NCBI GenBank assembly: GCA_002690915.1
Contig: NZGF01000009.1
Coordinates: 1 to 32,256 of the forward strand
DNA length: 32,256 nt
DNA from: Crocinitomicaceae bacterium
GTDB taxonomy: Bacteria > Bacteroidota > Bacteroidia > Flavobacteriales_D > Sanyastnellaceae
Direction: 5' to 3'
Under the pieces are notes generated by a model, which saw only the letters and a list, made by a program, of their open reading frames with translations, was not told where the DNA came from and made no database searches. Made by a program: the position numbers and the translations under genes. Below, piece by piece: positions 10,901-16,180 of this stretch (positions are counted from its first letter, which is position 1; each line of letters starts with the position of its first letter).

Positions 10901-11777
10901 CGGAAAGGGTGACATCGTAAATGCCGGGTGAAGTATAGGTGTGCACTGGATTGACCATCGTGGAGGTTGTGCCATCACCAAATTCCCAAAAGTGGTCTGC
11001 GGAGCTGGGGTCTGAAGAACTGGTAAATTGAACGGCTGAATTGAGGCATGCTGGTGAGTTCACGTCAATAATCGCCTTCGGGGGCTCCAGAATGTCCACG
11101 CATTGCACAATCGTTTGTGTTCCAGCATCATTGGTGAATTCCAATATCACGGTGCCACTCCCAGCATAGGGATCCCACAAAACTAAAATTTCGTTCTGGT
11201 TAGGAATAGGCTGAATTGAACCGCCAATAACAGAATAGTTGTAATCCGCTGTTGTGTCCAACATGTACGTAACGGTGGTTAAGGCTCCTCCGCATACAGG
11301 CACACAACCCGAATCATTGTCTCCGGAACCATCTGGATCAGCCTGAGCCGCATCCGATAAGTCGATGACGCTGCAATCTGATTTTGATTCTTCCTCACAT
11401 GAAATGATGATTGTCACTTCGGCACTGCACATTATGTTGTTTTCACCAATTAGTGTGTACGAGAAGTAGTGCTCACCACAACAGTCGAGGCTTGATCCAT
11501 CCCCTGTAGGTGAGGATGAATTGATCTCGATGGTTCCATCTAGGCTGAGGGAAATGCACGGAGGTAGGTCCCCTGCAATCAGCTCCCAGTAATCCACAGC
11601 GATAATGTCGTTGTCAATGACGTTGTCCGTCCATGTAGAGATCTCATCGATTGTTACCTCGAAGTAGTCATCAATGGCTTCAAAGTAACCGGGTTCACAA
11701 ACTTCTTGTACCTGAGCGGATACCGAAGAAGGAATAATCAAAAAGAGTAAAACGCTTAAATACAGTGACTTGGTCAT
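4977..11777 (-). CDS. Giant secreted PKD/Ig-like protein with DUF6923-like propeller and dockerin-like C-terminus
   Basis: This 2,266-residue protein has a Sec signal peptide (residues 1-21, cut at VSA-Q). It then has a long chain of Ig-like and PKD modules. Clear PKD motifs are WEFGDGTT near residue 262, NFGDGSPS near 961 and WEWDFGDGTTS near 1046. A Gly/Thr-rich linker, GPGTGTGTGG, precedes the second of these. Residues about 1620-1920 read like a DUF6923-type beta-propeller (LYQVFGGQGQVG onwards). The C-terminal part is Cys-rich: a GCMDASASNFDPEA...DDGSC repeat near 2153-2175, a Kazal-like VCGCNGITYINLCYA near 2192-2208, and a dockerin-like Ca-binding segment DVNEDGTTNVSDLL near 2242-2255. 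The usual T9SS type A C-terminal domain is absent. The likely role is adhesion or cell-surface architecture, inferred from domains only. It stands alone between repeat copies B and C. Confidence 0.9.
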   Translation of the reverse strand: MTKSLYLSVLLFLIIPSSVSAQVQEVCEPGYFEAIDDYFEVTIDEISTWTDNVIDNDIIAVDYWELIAGDLPPCISLSLDGTIEINSSSPTGDGSSLDCCGEHYFSYTLIGENNIMCSAEVTIIISCEEESKSDCSVIDLSDAAQADPDGSGDNDSGCVPVCGGALTTVTYMLDTTADYNYSVIGGSIQPIPNQNEILVLWDPYAGSGTVILEFTNDAGTQTIVQCVDILEPPKAIIDVNSPACLNSAVQFTSSSDPSSADHFWEFGDGTTSTMVNPVHTYTSPGIYDVTLSVTAPVFNDSGVVVCCCTDVDLVSMEIMDIEGPVIECISTLCAGDSACYSTPSGCPGAQYAWEAYDSQGNSVAIDGNGSPEICVVWGEGPAGTVQLSIYNCPDLCDIPTFVEVPIVSTQSLVDGPDVVCENQVETYSVPKWMDVVYDWMISGAQSYTINDNEVTVVWGGSGYGLIEVYYYSPFLQQVDGHEFPDCSGFGNLEVSILPEFQFMAPPSGNACAGASSHFDVNSDAIWLVDPYANMNTNGLSCTIDWPGPGIYTVTAHPTDPSAFCNDIISHTVVVTELEAPSIQGPGNGCADEPMIYFIDNPAGNVFYSWYANGGTVLSSSGTSATVEWNAGATNQTITVYASQTISPYCSASQSNSFSLDLPQTPSIQGPGTVCANSTSDYNAGLTSIQPGETFSWTVSPPEAGNIISPQGGPNCTVQWGAGAGSATVHATSNICDLTESDSFAVVVHDASTPGITQAGLFCSGANPLNQPVTLTGTSGFASYQWIAPNGISSNSIIYTVGQAGMHELEVTDAYGCEANAYFEVHEWPGPTASISSPQPNPICLPAPQTTIDLFTLENPNWEYSWNGGPAGPSTISHAIQNVPGTYTYNVQVTDPASGCTASDSFSVVENNCPGGPGTGTGTGGCTPSEPLDLAFNQSCNFVEVVMGATSATNASYNFGDGSPSTASSFHIYGAASCYIISVTAEVADANDPNQTCEITEDIGVCIPVAAAFNHAITGCLEVQFNDFSTYLQNPNPNNSIIQWEWDFGDGTTSNQQNPSHTYSPSSGLTHDVELTVTDAAGCTATTLEQITLSSVGTPSLSYDSPVCVGTEELFTTSATNAVSYFWAFPDGLEIEGGNEMTYVMNQPLPAVYDEIEITAFDVLGCSSSQTFTITVVNPPALALDTDPDPGIVCPDPGIALLTASSSNFTSYQWMDEYGTGLNEDAFGAPIDPTLNQLAVYAGTYTVEGEYQGCTVQSDPVLVQTLQEEEIYFSGPTLMCGDGTATYAYSGFFNNPTWYVDGVLAASNQASFDYFGTAPHLVEIHLEVTDGSGCIHSSDAMTTEWAMGVMFDLTSQNNPPCAGEEVTIEVLNQGAFSAIDFYWNTGQNGPEIQTWNAGIYTCTGYDTAGCSHTETFEVNPTPDLCTVPSGCYSSCDPVEICGPGDLNLYQWHFNGSAIPGETDSCTVLNQSGNYALTASNDFGCFSTSNTLEFTLEECNCEFNFSAYPIGEECCHTLSLENNSTTFTNILDFHTPGHPCDFDLIDPNYSIDVIEPMRITLSHNLGNIPSGPLTDIITICPDLPVLGAVSVEISLYNDTTSVCGDELWFECEEDSTECEPIACEENLYQVFGGQGQVGSFNPYDPGSWTTLPFNYDDGNNAPSDAEDSMNAVGYNEADNYAYGFARDADDDIVLVRIGADGCVEDLGQVQNHPLNVFAQDVDFHPTSGTNLGALKILSDQGDFTKINQSDAVSTVAAAWTNAGIPLPPSLTFHLLHVRQGEKNWVNVVDVVTRTVVYTYFLNGNAAQASQADFALRHADGRFYGVDKNMQQLVWIDPSNGMTEYVGNPGDAVGGSGLNCSNWGAAYTDINGSIFCTCNSWIGPSSDNTYQLDASSGIGMPVFDTNSGPLSSNDGFSCPSASISEPTACMNISVESIECTPLEDGYDVNFEVCNNPLSNFEIGYFSVSVSNDMNAQITPSVFDLGGAGIQPGDCQTFSFGLLDFDPEDELCLIVSSHEDNPTLNPETMCCIVEACVPMPGCDDECATVEWFDVVCLDDQWYFEAGILNNSMTTVGYVEFIYPGVNGLISDINSVGTVAHGDLIAFGDLLSPFTNASSPFCIDIVLHEASPLGELVECCSFQYCLDLPLCGPEENPGCMDASASNFDPEATLDDGSCSYCVAPGLINTSSACGSELDEVCGCNGITYINLCYAINMGGVISWTPGVCGSADSTESEENNSETCPTDVNEDGTTNVSDLLMVLSEFGANCE

Positions 11778-11893
11778 ACAGCAATATAGCTCTGAAAAAT
11801 TTGTTATTAGAGCTGAAGGTTCTATTTCTGACTGTAATTAGTTGATATCAGCCCATGAATTAGCCTGCCGCTGACCGTTGAATCTTTTCATGT

Positions 11894-11980
11894 GGTCAGC
11901 GAATAGAATGCTTCCGAACCGTCTCGCTCTTGGCATGAAACGTGAGATTGGAGCATTGCGGTCTCCCGTTTTTTGGTTTC
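11894..11980 (+). repeat. Dispersed intergenic repeat, copy C
   Basis: GGTCAGCGAATAG, then CCGAACCGTCTCGCT, then a hairpin and TTTTTTGGTTT, align in order with copy B. The 3' part, GCGGTCTCCCGTTTTTTGGTTT, is nearly identical to copy B. The 5' part is more diverged. It lies upstream of the giant gene (minus) and just before a small lipoprotein gene (plus). Confidence 0.65.
11938..11974 (+). terminator. Terminator-like hairpin inside repeat copy C
   Basis: AAACGTGAGA (11938-11947) pairs with TCTCCCGTTT (11962-11971) with one mismatch, followed by a T-run to 11974. As in copy B, it points along the plus strand and no plus-strand gene is seen in the preceding 200 bases. Confidence 0.6.
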
Positions 11981-12004
11981 GAACCCTTGAGCGATATTGT
12001 CGGC

Positions 12005-12409
12005 ATGTTCCGGAGTGTGATTTTCTTCCTGTCCTTTTTTGTTCTGTGTGGATGCGATCCCATTCAGGAGCAAATCCTCGGAACCTACGTGCTTGACCCT
12101 GAGCGAGGATGTTCGACATGCCAGGTAAACGGTCCCGAGAGAATGAGCTTCGAAGACGCCGACCTAGCAGATGGCGTTCCGGGCTTCTACCGGTTCGAAT
12201 TTTCGAACGGTGAGCTGCACGCTGGTACGTACGACTTTCTCCAAGTCGATACAGTCATTTCCGTCATCCTTCACCCCGACAGTGCATCCAGCGAATTCGC
12301 GCTGCTCCTTGGTGAAACCGTGCGAACTGATTATCGGATCAAGCGCAACTCCATCAAAGAACGGTGCAATGGCGTGCTGCGGGACTGCGTTTGGAATCGC
12401 TTGGATTGA
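12005..12409 (+). CDS. Small putative lipoprotein of unknown function
   Basis: This is a 134-residue protein with a lipoprotein signal: MFRSVIFFLSFFVLCGC, with lipobox LCGC and the acylated Cys at residue 17. The mature part starts DPIQEQILGTYVLD, which recalls small 'ILGTY' lipocalin-like lipoproteins of Bacteroidota, and has further Cys residues (CSTCQ, ERCNGVLRDC) that may form disulfides. ATG 12005 was chosen over the upstream ATG at 11942, because the longer form would bury the signal peptide and start inside repeat copy C. I do not recognise a specific family. Its 3' end converges with the beta-propeller gene 28 bp away. Confidence 0.65.
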   Translation: MFRSVIFFLSFFVLCGCDPIQEQILGTYVLDPERGCSTCQVNGPERMSFEDADLADGVPGFYRFEFSNGELHAGTYDFLQVDTVISVILHPDSASSEFALLLGETVRTDYRIKRNSIKERCNGVLRDCVWNRLD

Positions 12410-12437
12410 GTGCAACGCAAATGGCGCGGCTTGCAAG

Positions 12438-13934
12438 TTAATTTTCTACGATTACCGTTTGGCGTGAAGTGCCATATCCATCACGAGAGATGCGCACGAA
12501 ATAGGTGCCAACGCTCAGTCTGGATAAATCAATTTGCGCGCCTGTCGCAATCGTGTTTTCCGAGTAAACCTCCTGTCCTCTGGCGTCAAAAACATGCACA
12601 CTGGTTTGCTCACCATGGGTGAGCCCTGTAATTCGAAAATGCCCGCTGTTCGGATTTGGGAAAATTTCAAAGCCAACTTCTTCAACTTCTGCGGTTCCTG
12701 TTGGAACGGGAGGATTGCTTCCATTCTGGATTTTCATGACACCCAGTTCCGTATCTCCACCCGCATCGGTGTCATTGAAGATGATAAAGCCTCCATCAAT
12801 GAGAGCTCCGTATTCTGTTGCAGAATTGACACCTTCGTGGCAAAAAACATAGCTACCCGAAATATCTCCTTCCCAATTCGCGTGCAGCACCCAACCCACC
12901 CAAACATCGGAAGATGGAAAAGGCTGATTTGTTTCACTGTAATCGCTTTCATCCCCAGAGCCGCCGAACATGTAGATGCCATCGGTTCCAACTTCAATGC
13001 CATAAAGCTCGTTTCGAATATGGGAAAGGCTGTACCCTCTTGGGTTGGCGTAATGCTGAAGCCAGATAAGGTCGCCATTGGTTGAAAGTGCGGCACAAGT
13101 GTAGTCAAATGGATCACCTGCTCCTTCTCGGCCACGGTGGCCTCCATAGTACAACCGGTCGTCGTTGCCAATCGCTAAATCGTAGGGATAGATTTCTGTT
13201 GTGGCGTCAATGAATTCAGTCCACAAGACTTCGCCAGCCGAAGTGCGCTTGGTAATGCACCAGCCCTCGTCGTACATCACCCCAGCAGTGTACAAAGCAC
13301 CATTCGAATCTTGCACGGTAGCTAAGCCGTATTCTGATGCTAGAAGGAGTGAGTTCCATTCGATTTCTCCATTGTCAGGATCAGCTTTCAGAACCGTCTC
13401 AGCTCCAGCAAAAACAACAAAAACCGTATTCGGTTCATCGCCTCCCGTGAACCCAGACGCATAGATGTATCCATCTTGGCCTACCGTGGAAGACCGCAAT
13501 CCATCAAACTCCCAATTGTTTCCCGGTTGGTCCAAAATGGTCTCCCACACAAGGCCTCCATCAGAACCGTCGATTCTGGCCAACCAGCATTCCTGGGTGG
13601 TTCCTGCTCCTCCGGTCAGAACATAGTCAGGTTCGCCGTCAGCGCCTATGATTTCAGTGATTCCAAATCCTATCCGGTCATCAAATGTTACGTCCCAAAT
13701 CAGACTACCATCCTCGCCATTTACTTTATGGATTCGTGCTGCACCTTCGGGCATGGACACGCATACTGCATGCCCCTCTGAGTCTACCAGTCCGCGGTTG
13801 ACTTTTCCTTCTGGCCCTTGGGTGAACACGGATTCCCAAACAATGCCTTCATTGTACGGTGAATCTTCGGGAATCAACTGCGCTGTGCAAAAAAGCGGGC
13901 AGACTAGCATGAGTATGGCTAGGCACTTGTTCAT
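12438..13934 (-). CDS. Secreted beta-propeller protein with T9SS type A sorting domain
   Basis: This 498-residue protein has a signal peptide (MNKCLAILMLVCPLFCTAQ, cut near residue 19). Its middle is built of PQQ-like or SBBP-like propeller blades, seen as repeated 'DG/NG..W' turns: GEDGSLIWDVTF, GSDGGLVWETIL, PDNGEIEWNSLL, SAGEVLWTEF and TNGDLIWLQHY. The last 80 or so residues (from FEIFPNPNSGHF to RQTVIVEN) are a canonical type IX secretion C-terminal domain, so the protein should cross the outer membrane and be anchored or released at the surface. The start at 13934 was chosen over an ATG 46 codons upstream because it gives the signal peptide and sits just after a good promoter. Substrate or partner cannot be told. 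Confidence 0.9.
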   Translation of the reverse strand: MNKCLAILMLVCPLFCTAQLIPEDSPYNEGIVWESVFTQGPEGKVNRGLVDSEGHAVCVSMPEGAARIHKVNGEDGSLIWDVTFDDRIGFGITEIIGADGEPDYVLTGGAGTTQECWLARIDGSDGGLVWETILDQPGNNWEFDGLRSSTVGQDGYIYASGFTGGDEPNTVFVVFAGAETVLKADPDNGEIEWNSLLLASEYGLATVQDSNGALYTAGVMYDEGWCITKRTSAGEVLWTEFIDATTEIYPYDLAIGNDDRLYYGGHRGREGAGDPFDYTCAALSTNGDLIWLQHYANPRGYSLSHIRNELYGIEVGTDGIYMFGGSGDESDYSETNQPFPSSDVWVGWVLHANWEGDISGSYVFCHEGVNSATEYGALIDGGFIIFNDTDAGGDTELGVMKIQNGSNPPVPTGTAEVEEVGFEIFPNPNSGHFRITGLTHGEQTSVHVFDARGQEVYSENTIATGAQIDLSRLSVGTYFVRISRDGYGTSRQTVIVEN

Positions 13935-13938
13935 GGTC

Positions 13939-13970
13939 CAAAGAAAGTGAGGGGCACGAACGATTCCAAA
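13939..13970 (-). promoter_or_regulatory. Bacteroidota-type promoter of the beta-propeller gene
   Basis: On the minus strand, TTTG (complement of 13967-13970) and TTTCTTTG (complement of 13939-13946, 7 of 8 to TAnnTTTG) are separated by 20 bases, the usual -33/-7 spacing. The start codon follows at once, so the 5' leader would be very short. Confidence 0.5.
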
Positions 13971-14042
13971 CGGTGGTGTATCGGGAAAGCATTTTACGTA
14001 CCGGCCATTTGGACGTGTGAATAGCTGCTTTTCCCGGGCAAT

Positions 14043-14067
14043 AAAAAAGCGGCCCGAGACCGCTTTT
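14043..14067 (-). terminator. Terminator downstream of the cyclophilin gene
   Basis: AAAAGCGG (14045-14052) and CCGCTTTT (14060-14067) form a perfect 8-bp stem with a 7-base loop. On the minus strand it is followed by a run of six U, placed 20 bases after the cyclophilin stop codon. Confidence 0.8.
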
Positions 14068-14087
14068 CTCAATGCGTTGTGCTAGGG

Positions 14088-14519
14088 TCAGTCTTCTACG
14101 ATCTCGACCGAGAAGGTGTCGCCTTCGGTAATCTGCGTTACAATGTCAAGCCCTTCCGTGACCTTGCCGAAGCATGTGTGGTTGCGGTCCAAGTGGGCAG
14201 TTGCCTCCCGGCTGTGCACGAGGAAGAATTGAGATCCACCGGTGTTGCGACCTGCATGCGCCATTGACAGCACGCCTAAGTCGTGGTGTTGGTTGTCGCC
14301 ATCCAGTTCGCAGTCGATGGTGTAGCCTGGACCGCCGTTGCCGATGCCGTTCGGGCAGCCGCCCTGCGCAACAAAGCCGGGGATGACGCGATGAAACTTC
14401 AGACCGCTGTAGAAGCCGTCCTTAGCGAGATTGATGAAGTTGGCGACCGTTTTCGGTGCGTCCTTTTCAAAGAATTCCACGGTCATGGTGCCGCGGTCGG
14501 TGGTGATTTTAGCTTGCAT
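14088..14519 (-). CDS. Cyclophilin-type peptidyl-prolyl cis-trans isomerase
   Basis: This 143-residue, single-domain cyclophilin catalyses cis-trans isomerisation of Xaa-Pro bonds in protein folding. Family motifs are in order: TVANFINLAKDGFYSGLKFHRV (residues 24-45, with catalytic Arg44), GFVAQGGCPNGIGNGGPGY (48-66), SMAHAGRNTGGSQFFL (85-100) and HLDRNHTCFGKV. There is no signal peptide, so it is probably cytoplasmic, like PpiB. The start at 14519 matches the family N-terminus. The longer frame would run into the tRNA gene. It lies just downstream of tRNA-Gly, separated from it by a terminator, and has its own terminator at 14043-14067. Confidence 0.95.
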   Translation of the reverse strand: MQAKITTDRGTMTVEFFEKDAPKTVANFINLAKDGFYSGLKFHRVIPGFVAQGGCPNGIGNGGPGYTIDCELDGDNQHHDLGVLSMAHAGRNTGGSQFFLVHSREATAHLDRNHTCFGKVTEGLDIVTQITEGDTFSVEIVED

Positions 14520-14539
14520 GTGAATCAATTGTTCTGAAT

Positions 14540-14569
14540 AAAAAAGCCTCCCGAATTGGAAGGCTTTTT
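14540..14569 (-). terminator. Terminator after tRNA-Gly
   Basis: AAGCCTCCC (14544-14552) and GGAAGGCTT (14558-14566) form a 9-bp stem with one G-U pair around a 5-base loop. Runs of A and T on either side make it work in both directions. On the minus strand it starts within ten bases of the tRNA 3' end. Confidence 0.85.
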
Positions 14570-14573
14570 GTTG

Positions 14574-14646
14574 AGCGAGAAACGAGACTCGAACTCGCGA
14601 CCCCAACCTTGGCAAGGTTGTGCTCTACCAACTGAGCTATTCTCGC
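14574..14646 (-). tRNA. tRNA-Gly (GCC)
   Basis: The 73-base cloverleaf reads GCGAGAATAGCTCAG at its 5' end. It has a 7-bp acceptor stem (GCGAGAA/TTCTCGC), a D-arm GCTC...GAGC, an anticodon stem-loop CAACC-TTGCCAA-GGTTG with anticodon GCC, and a T-loop TTCGAGT. The discriminator base is U, as expected for bacterial glycine tRNA. CCA is not encoded. A promoter lies upstream and a terminator follows. Confidence 0.97.
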
Positions 14647-14680
14647 TTGAGTGCTGTTCCCATTGAAACAAAGCAGACTG

Positions 14681-14712
14681 CAAAACTACACAAGACACTC
14701 CTTTGCCCCAAA
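14681..14712 (-). promoter_or_regulatory. Promoter of tRNA-Gly
   Basis: On the minus strand, TTTG (complement of 14709-14712) and TAGTTTTG (complement of 14681-14688, an exact TAnnTTTG) are 20 bases apart. This is the best full -33/-7 pair in the window. The tRNA 5' end follows about 34 bases later. Confidence 0.7.
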
Positions 14713-14728
14713 GCATTCGCCAAAAATC

Positions 14729-14758
14729 TTTGGTTTCGCATTGAATTTTCGATGTTTG
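14729..14758 (+). promoter_or_regulatory. Putative promoter of the acpH-like gene
   Basis: TTTG (14729-14732) and GATGTTTG (14751-14758, 7 of 8 to TAnnTTTG) are 18 bases apart. The ATG at 14763 follows the -7 box by four bases, so the transcript would be nearly leaderless. It is divergent from the tRNA-Gly promoter. Confidence 0.45.
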
Positions 14759-14762
14759 CGGA

Positions 14763-15380
14763 ATGAACTACTTGGCGCACTTGGTTTTGAGCGAAGAGAA
14801 TTCGGATTTGCGTCTCGGCAACTTCATCGGCGACGCTGTGAAAGGCGATCCGTTTAAGGCGTATGCAGTTCCCATCGCCAATGGCGTCGTACTTCACCGA
14901 TGGATTGACTCCTACGCCGATTCTGCCCCTGAGGCACGAGTTGCCCGTGCGGCGATTCGGCCCAAGCTTGGTCGGTTTTCGGGTGTAGGCGTGGACTTGT
15001 TGTTTGATCATTTTCTCGCCAAAAATTTCACGCAACTTCACCCGCAGGCTTCGCTGCGTTCGTTTGCCGATGGGGCCCAAGCAGGCTTGCAGGAGCGCGC
15101 GATTGAGATGCCCGACCGAAGCAAACGATTCCTCGAGGCCATGGTAACCCACGATTGGCTCGTGGGTTACGGCACGCGAAACGGCATGATTGACGTATGC
15201 CGCGCGATGGATGTCCGGCTTGAACAACGCCTGAAGGTTGCCAGTCCGTTGCATCGGTTGTTCGCAGCCGCGGATGAAGCGGGATTCGAAGCCCTCGAAT
15301 CGGCCTTTGCACAATTTTGGTCGCGCATCCAAGCTGAAGCTCGATCATTTGTGCAATCGGAAACCCTGCATGCCTTCTAA
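14763..15380 (+). CDS. acpH: ACP phosphodiesterase family protein (AcpH/DUF479)
   Basis: This 205-residue member of the acyl-carrier-protein phosphodiesterase family has the N-terminal signature MNYLAHLVLS (1-10) followed by GNFIGDAVKGD (19-29) and HRWIDSYADSAP (45-56). The metal-binding Asp/His residues typical of this HD-like fold lie in these stretches and in the later VGVDLLFDHFLAKNF. In E. coli, AcpH removes the 4'-phosphopantetheine arm from holo-ACP. The same reaction is inferred here from family membership only, since several Bacteroidota members are untested. Length is normal for the family (about 190-205). It is the first gene of a plus-strand run and is read divergently from tRNA-Gly. 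Confidence 0.88.
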   Translation: MNYLAHLVLSEENSDLRLGNFIGDAVKGDPFKAYAVPIANGVVLHRWIDSYADSAPEARVARAAIRPKLGRFSGVGVDLLFDHFLAKNFTQLHPQASLRSFADGAQAGLQERAIEMPDRSKRFLEAMVTHDWLVGYGTRNGMIDVCRAMDVRLEQRLKVASPLHRLFAAADEAGFEALESAFAQFWSRIQAEARSFVQSETLHAF

Positions 15381-15395
15381 CTGCGGGGGTTTCCA

Positions 15396-15403
15396 TACCT
15401 TTG
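15396..15403 (+). promoter_or_regulatory. -7 element directly before the DUF4290 gene
   Basis: TACCTTTG matches TAnnTTTG exactly and ends four bases before the ATG at 15408. No TTTG is seen at the -33 distance. If used, transcription would start at or next to the start codon, giving a leaderless mRNA. Confidence 0.45.
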
Positions 15404-15407
15404 ACGC

Positions 15408-16031
15408 ATGGCAATTGAAATGACCTACAACAGCGCCCGACAGGATTTGATAATCCCGGAATACGGCCGCACCATCCAGGAGATGGTTGATCACCTGAAA
15501 TCCATTGCCGACAAAGAGGAGCGCAACAAATGTGCATCCGCAATCGTCAGCGTCATGGGCTCCGTTGTGGCACAGGAAGGAGATTCGGATGAGGTGCAGA
15601 AAAAATTGTGGGGCCAGTTGTTTCTCATGGCTGGGTACGATTTGGATGTCGATTGCCCTGTGGAACGGCCCACACCGGAGAGTCGGCAAGAGGCGCCAGA
15701 CCGCTTGAATTACCCCGGAGCGGTCTCACGGCTGGGGCACTACGGTCAAATGACGCGCGACCTGATTGAAAAAGCGAAGACTTATGAAGAAGGGGAGGAG
15801 AAGGCCGCTTTGGTCATCACCATTGGTAACCTGATGAAGCGCCATTTCTTGACGTGGAACAAGAACACTGTCGAAAATGCGCTCATCCGCGAGCAGATTA
15901 AAGAGATGAGCGAAGGCGCCTTGAACTTGCCTGAAGACGCTGAACTTGTGAGTACGGCCGAGATTTTGAAGAGTAAGCGCAAGACTAGCGATGCGCTCGA
16001 ACGCCACCGCGGGAAGAAGCGCAAGCGCTAA
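15408..16031 (+). CDS. DUF4290 family protein
   Basis: This 207-residue cytoplasmic protein belongs to a Bacteroidota-specific family of unknown function (DUF4290). Typical segments are MTYNSARQDLIIPEYGRTIQEM (5-26) and the helical region LNYPGAVSRLGHYGQM, with LITIGNLMKRHFLTWNK-like sequence near residues 135-152. The C-terminus is strongly basic (residues 187-207, ending HRGKKRKR), perhaps for nucleic acid or membrane contact, which is inference. There is no signal peptide or membrane segment. In this phylum the gene is commonly placed next to murA, as here (149 bp upstream of it), suggesting a link with cell-wall synthesis or growth, but no activity is known. Confidence 0.92.
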   Translation: MAIEMTYNSARQDLIIPEYGRTIQEMVDHLKSIADKEERNKCASAIVSVMGSVVAQEGDSDEVQKKLWGQLFLMAGYDLDVDCPVERPTPESRQEAPDRLNYPGAVSRLGHYGQMTRDLIEKAKTYEEGEEKAALVITIGNLMKRHFLTWNKNTVENALIREQIKEMSEGALNLPEDAELVSTAEILKSKRKTSDALERHRGKKRKR

Positions 16032-16180
16032 GTATCCTCGGGCATTCAAATTTTTAGGGTTGAAAAGTTTTGCGTTGCGCAGGCGGCTGGGTGACCTTAC
16101 GCCGTTATTTCGAAACGCGGCAGGGAGCGAGGCAATGATCCTTCAGTTCTTTTTGCTGCGAACTGTCAATTCAAACGACC

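Noticed and set aside
1768-11980. Chromosomal integron with attC sites
   Set aside because: The repeats lack paired RYYYAAC/GTTRRRY boxes and no integron integrase is seen; the genes are large housekeeping or structural ones rather than typical cassettes.
14637-15332. Long minus-strand open frame opposite the acpH-like gene (231 codons)
   Set aside because: It is antisense to a gene with clear family motifs, shows no recognisable domain, and would overlap tRNA-Gly and its promoter. Long antisense frames are common opposite genes with this codon use.
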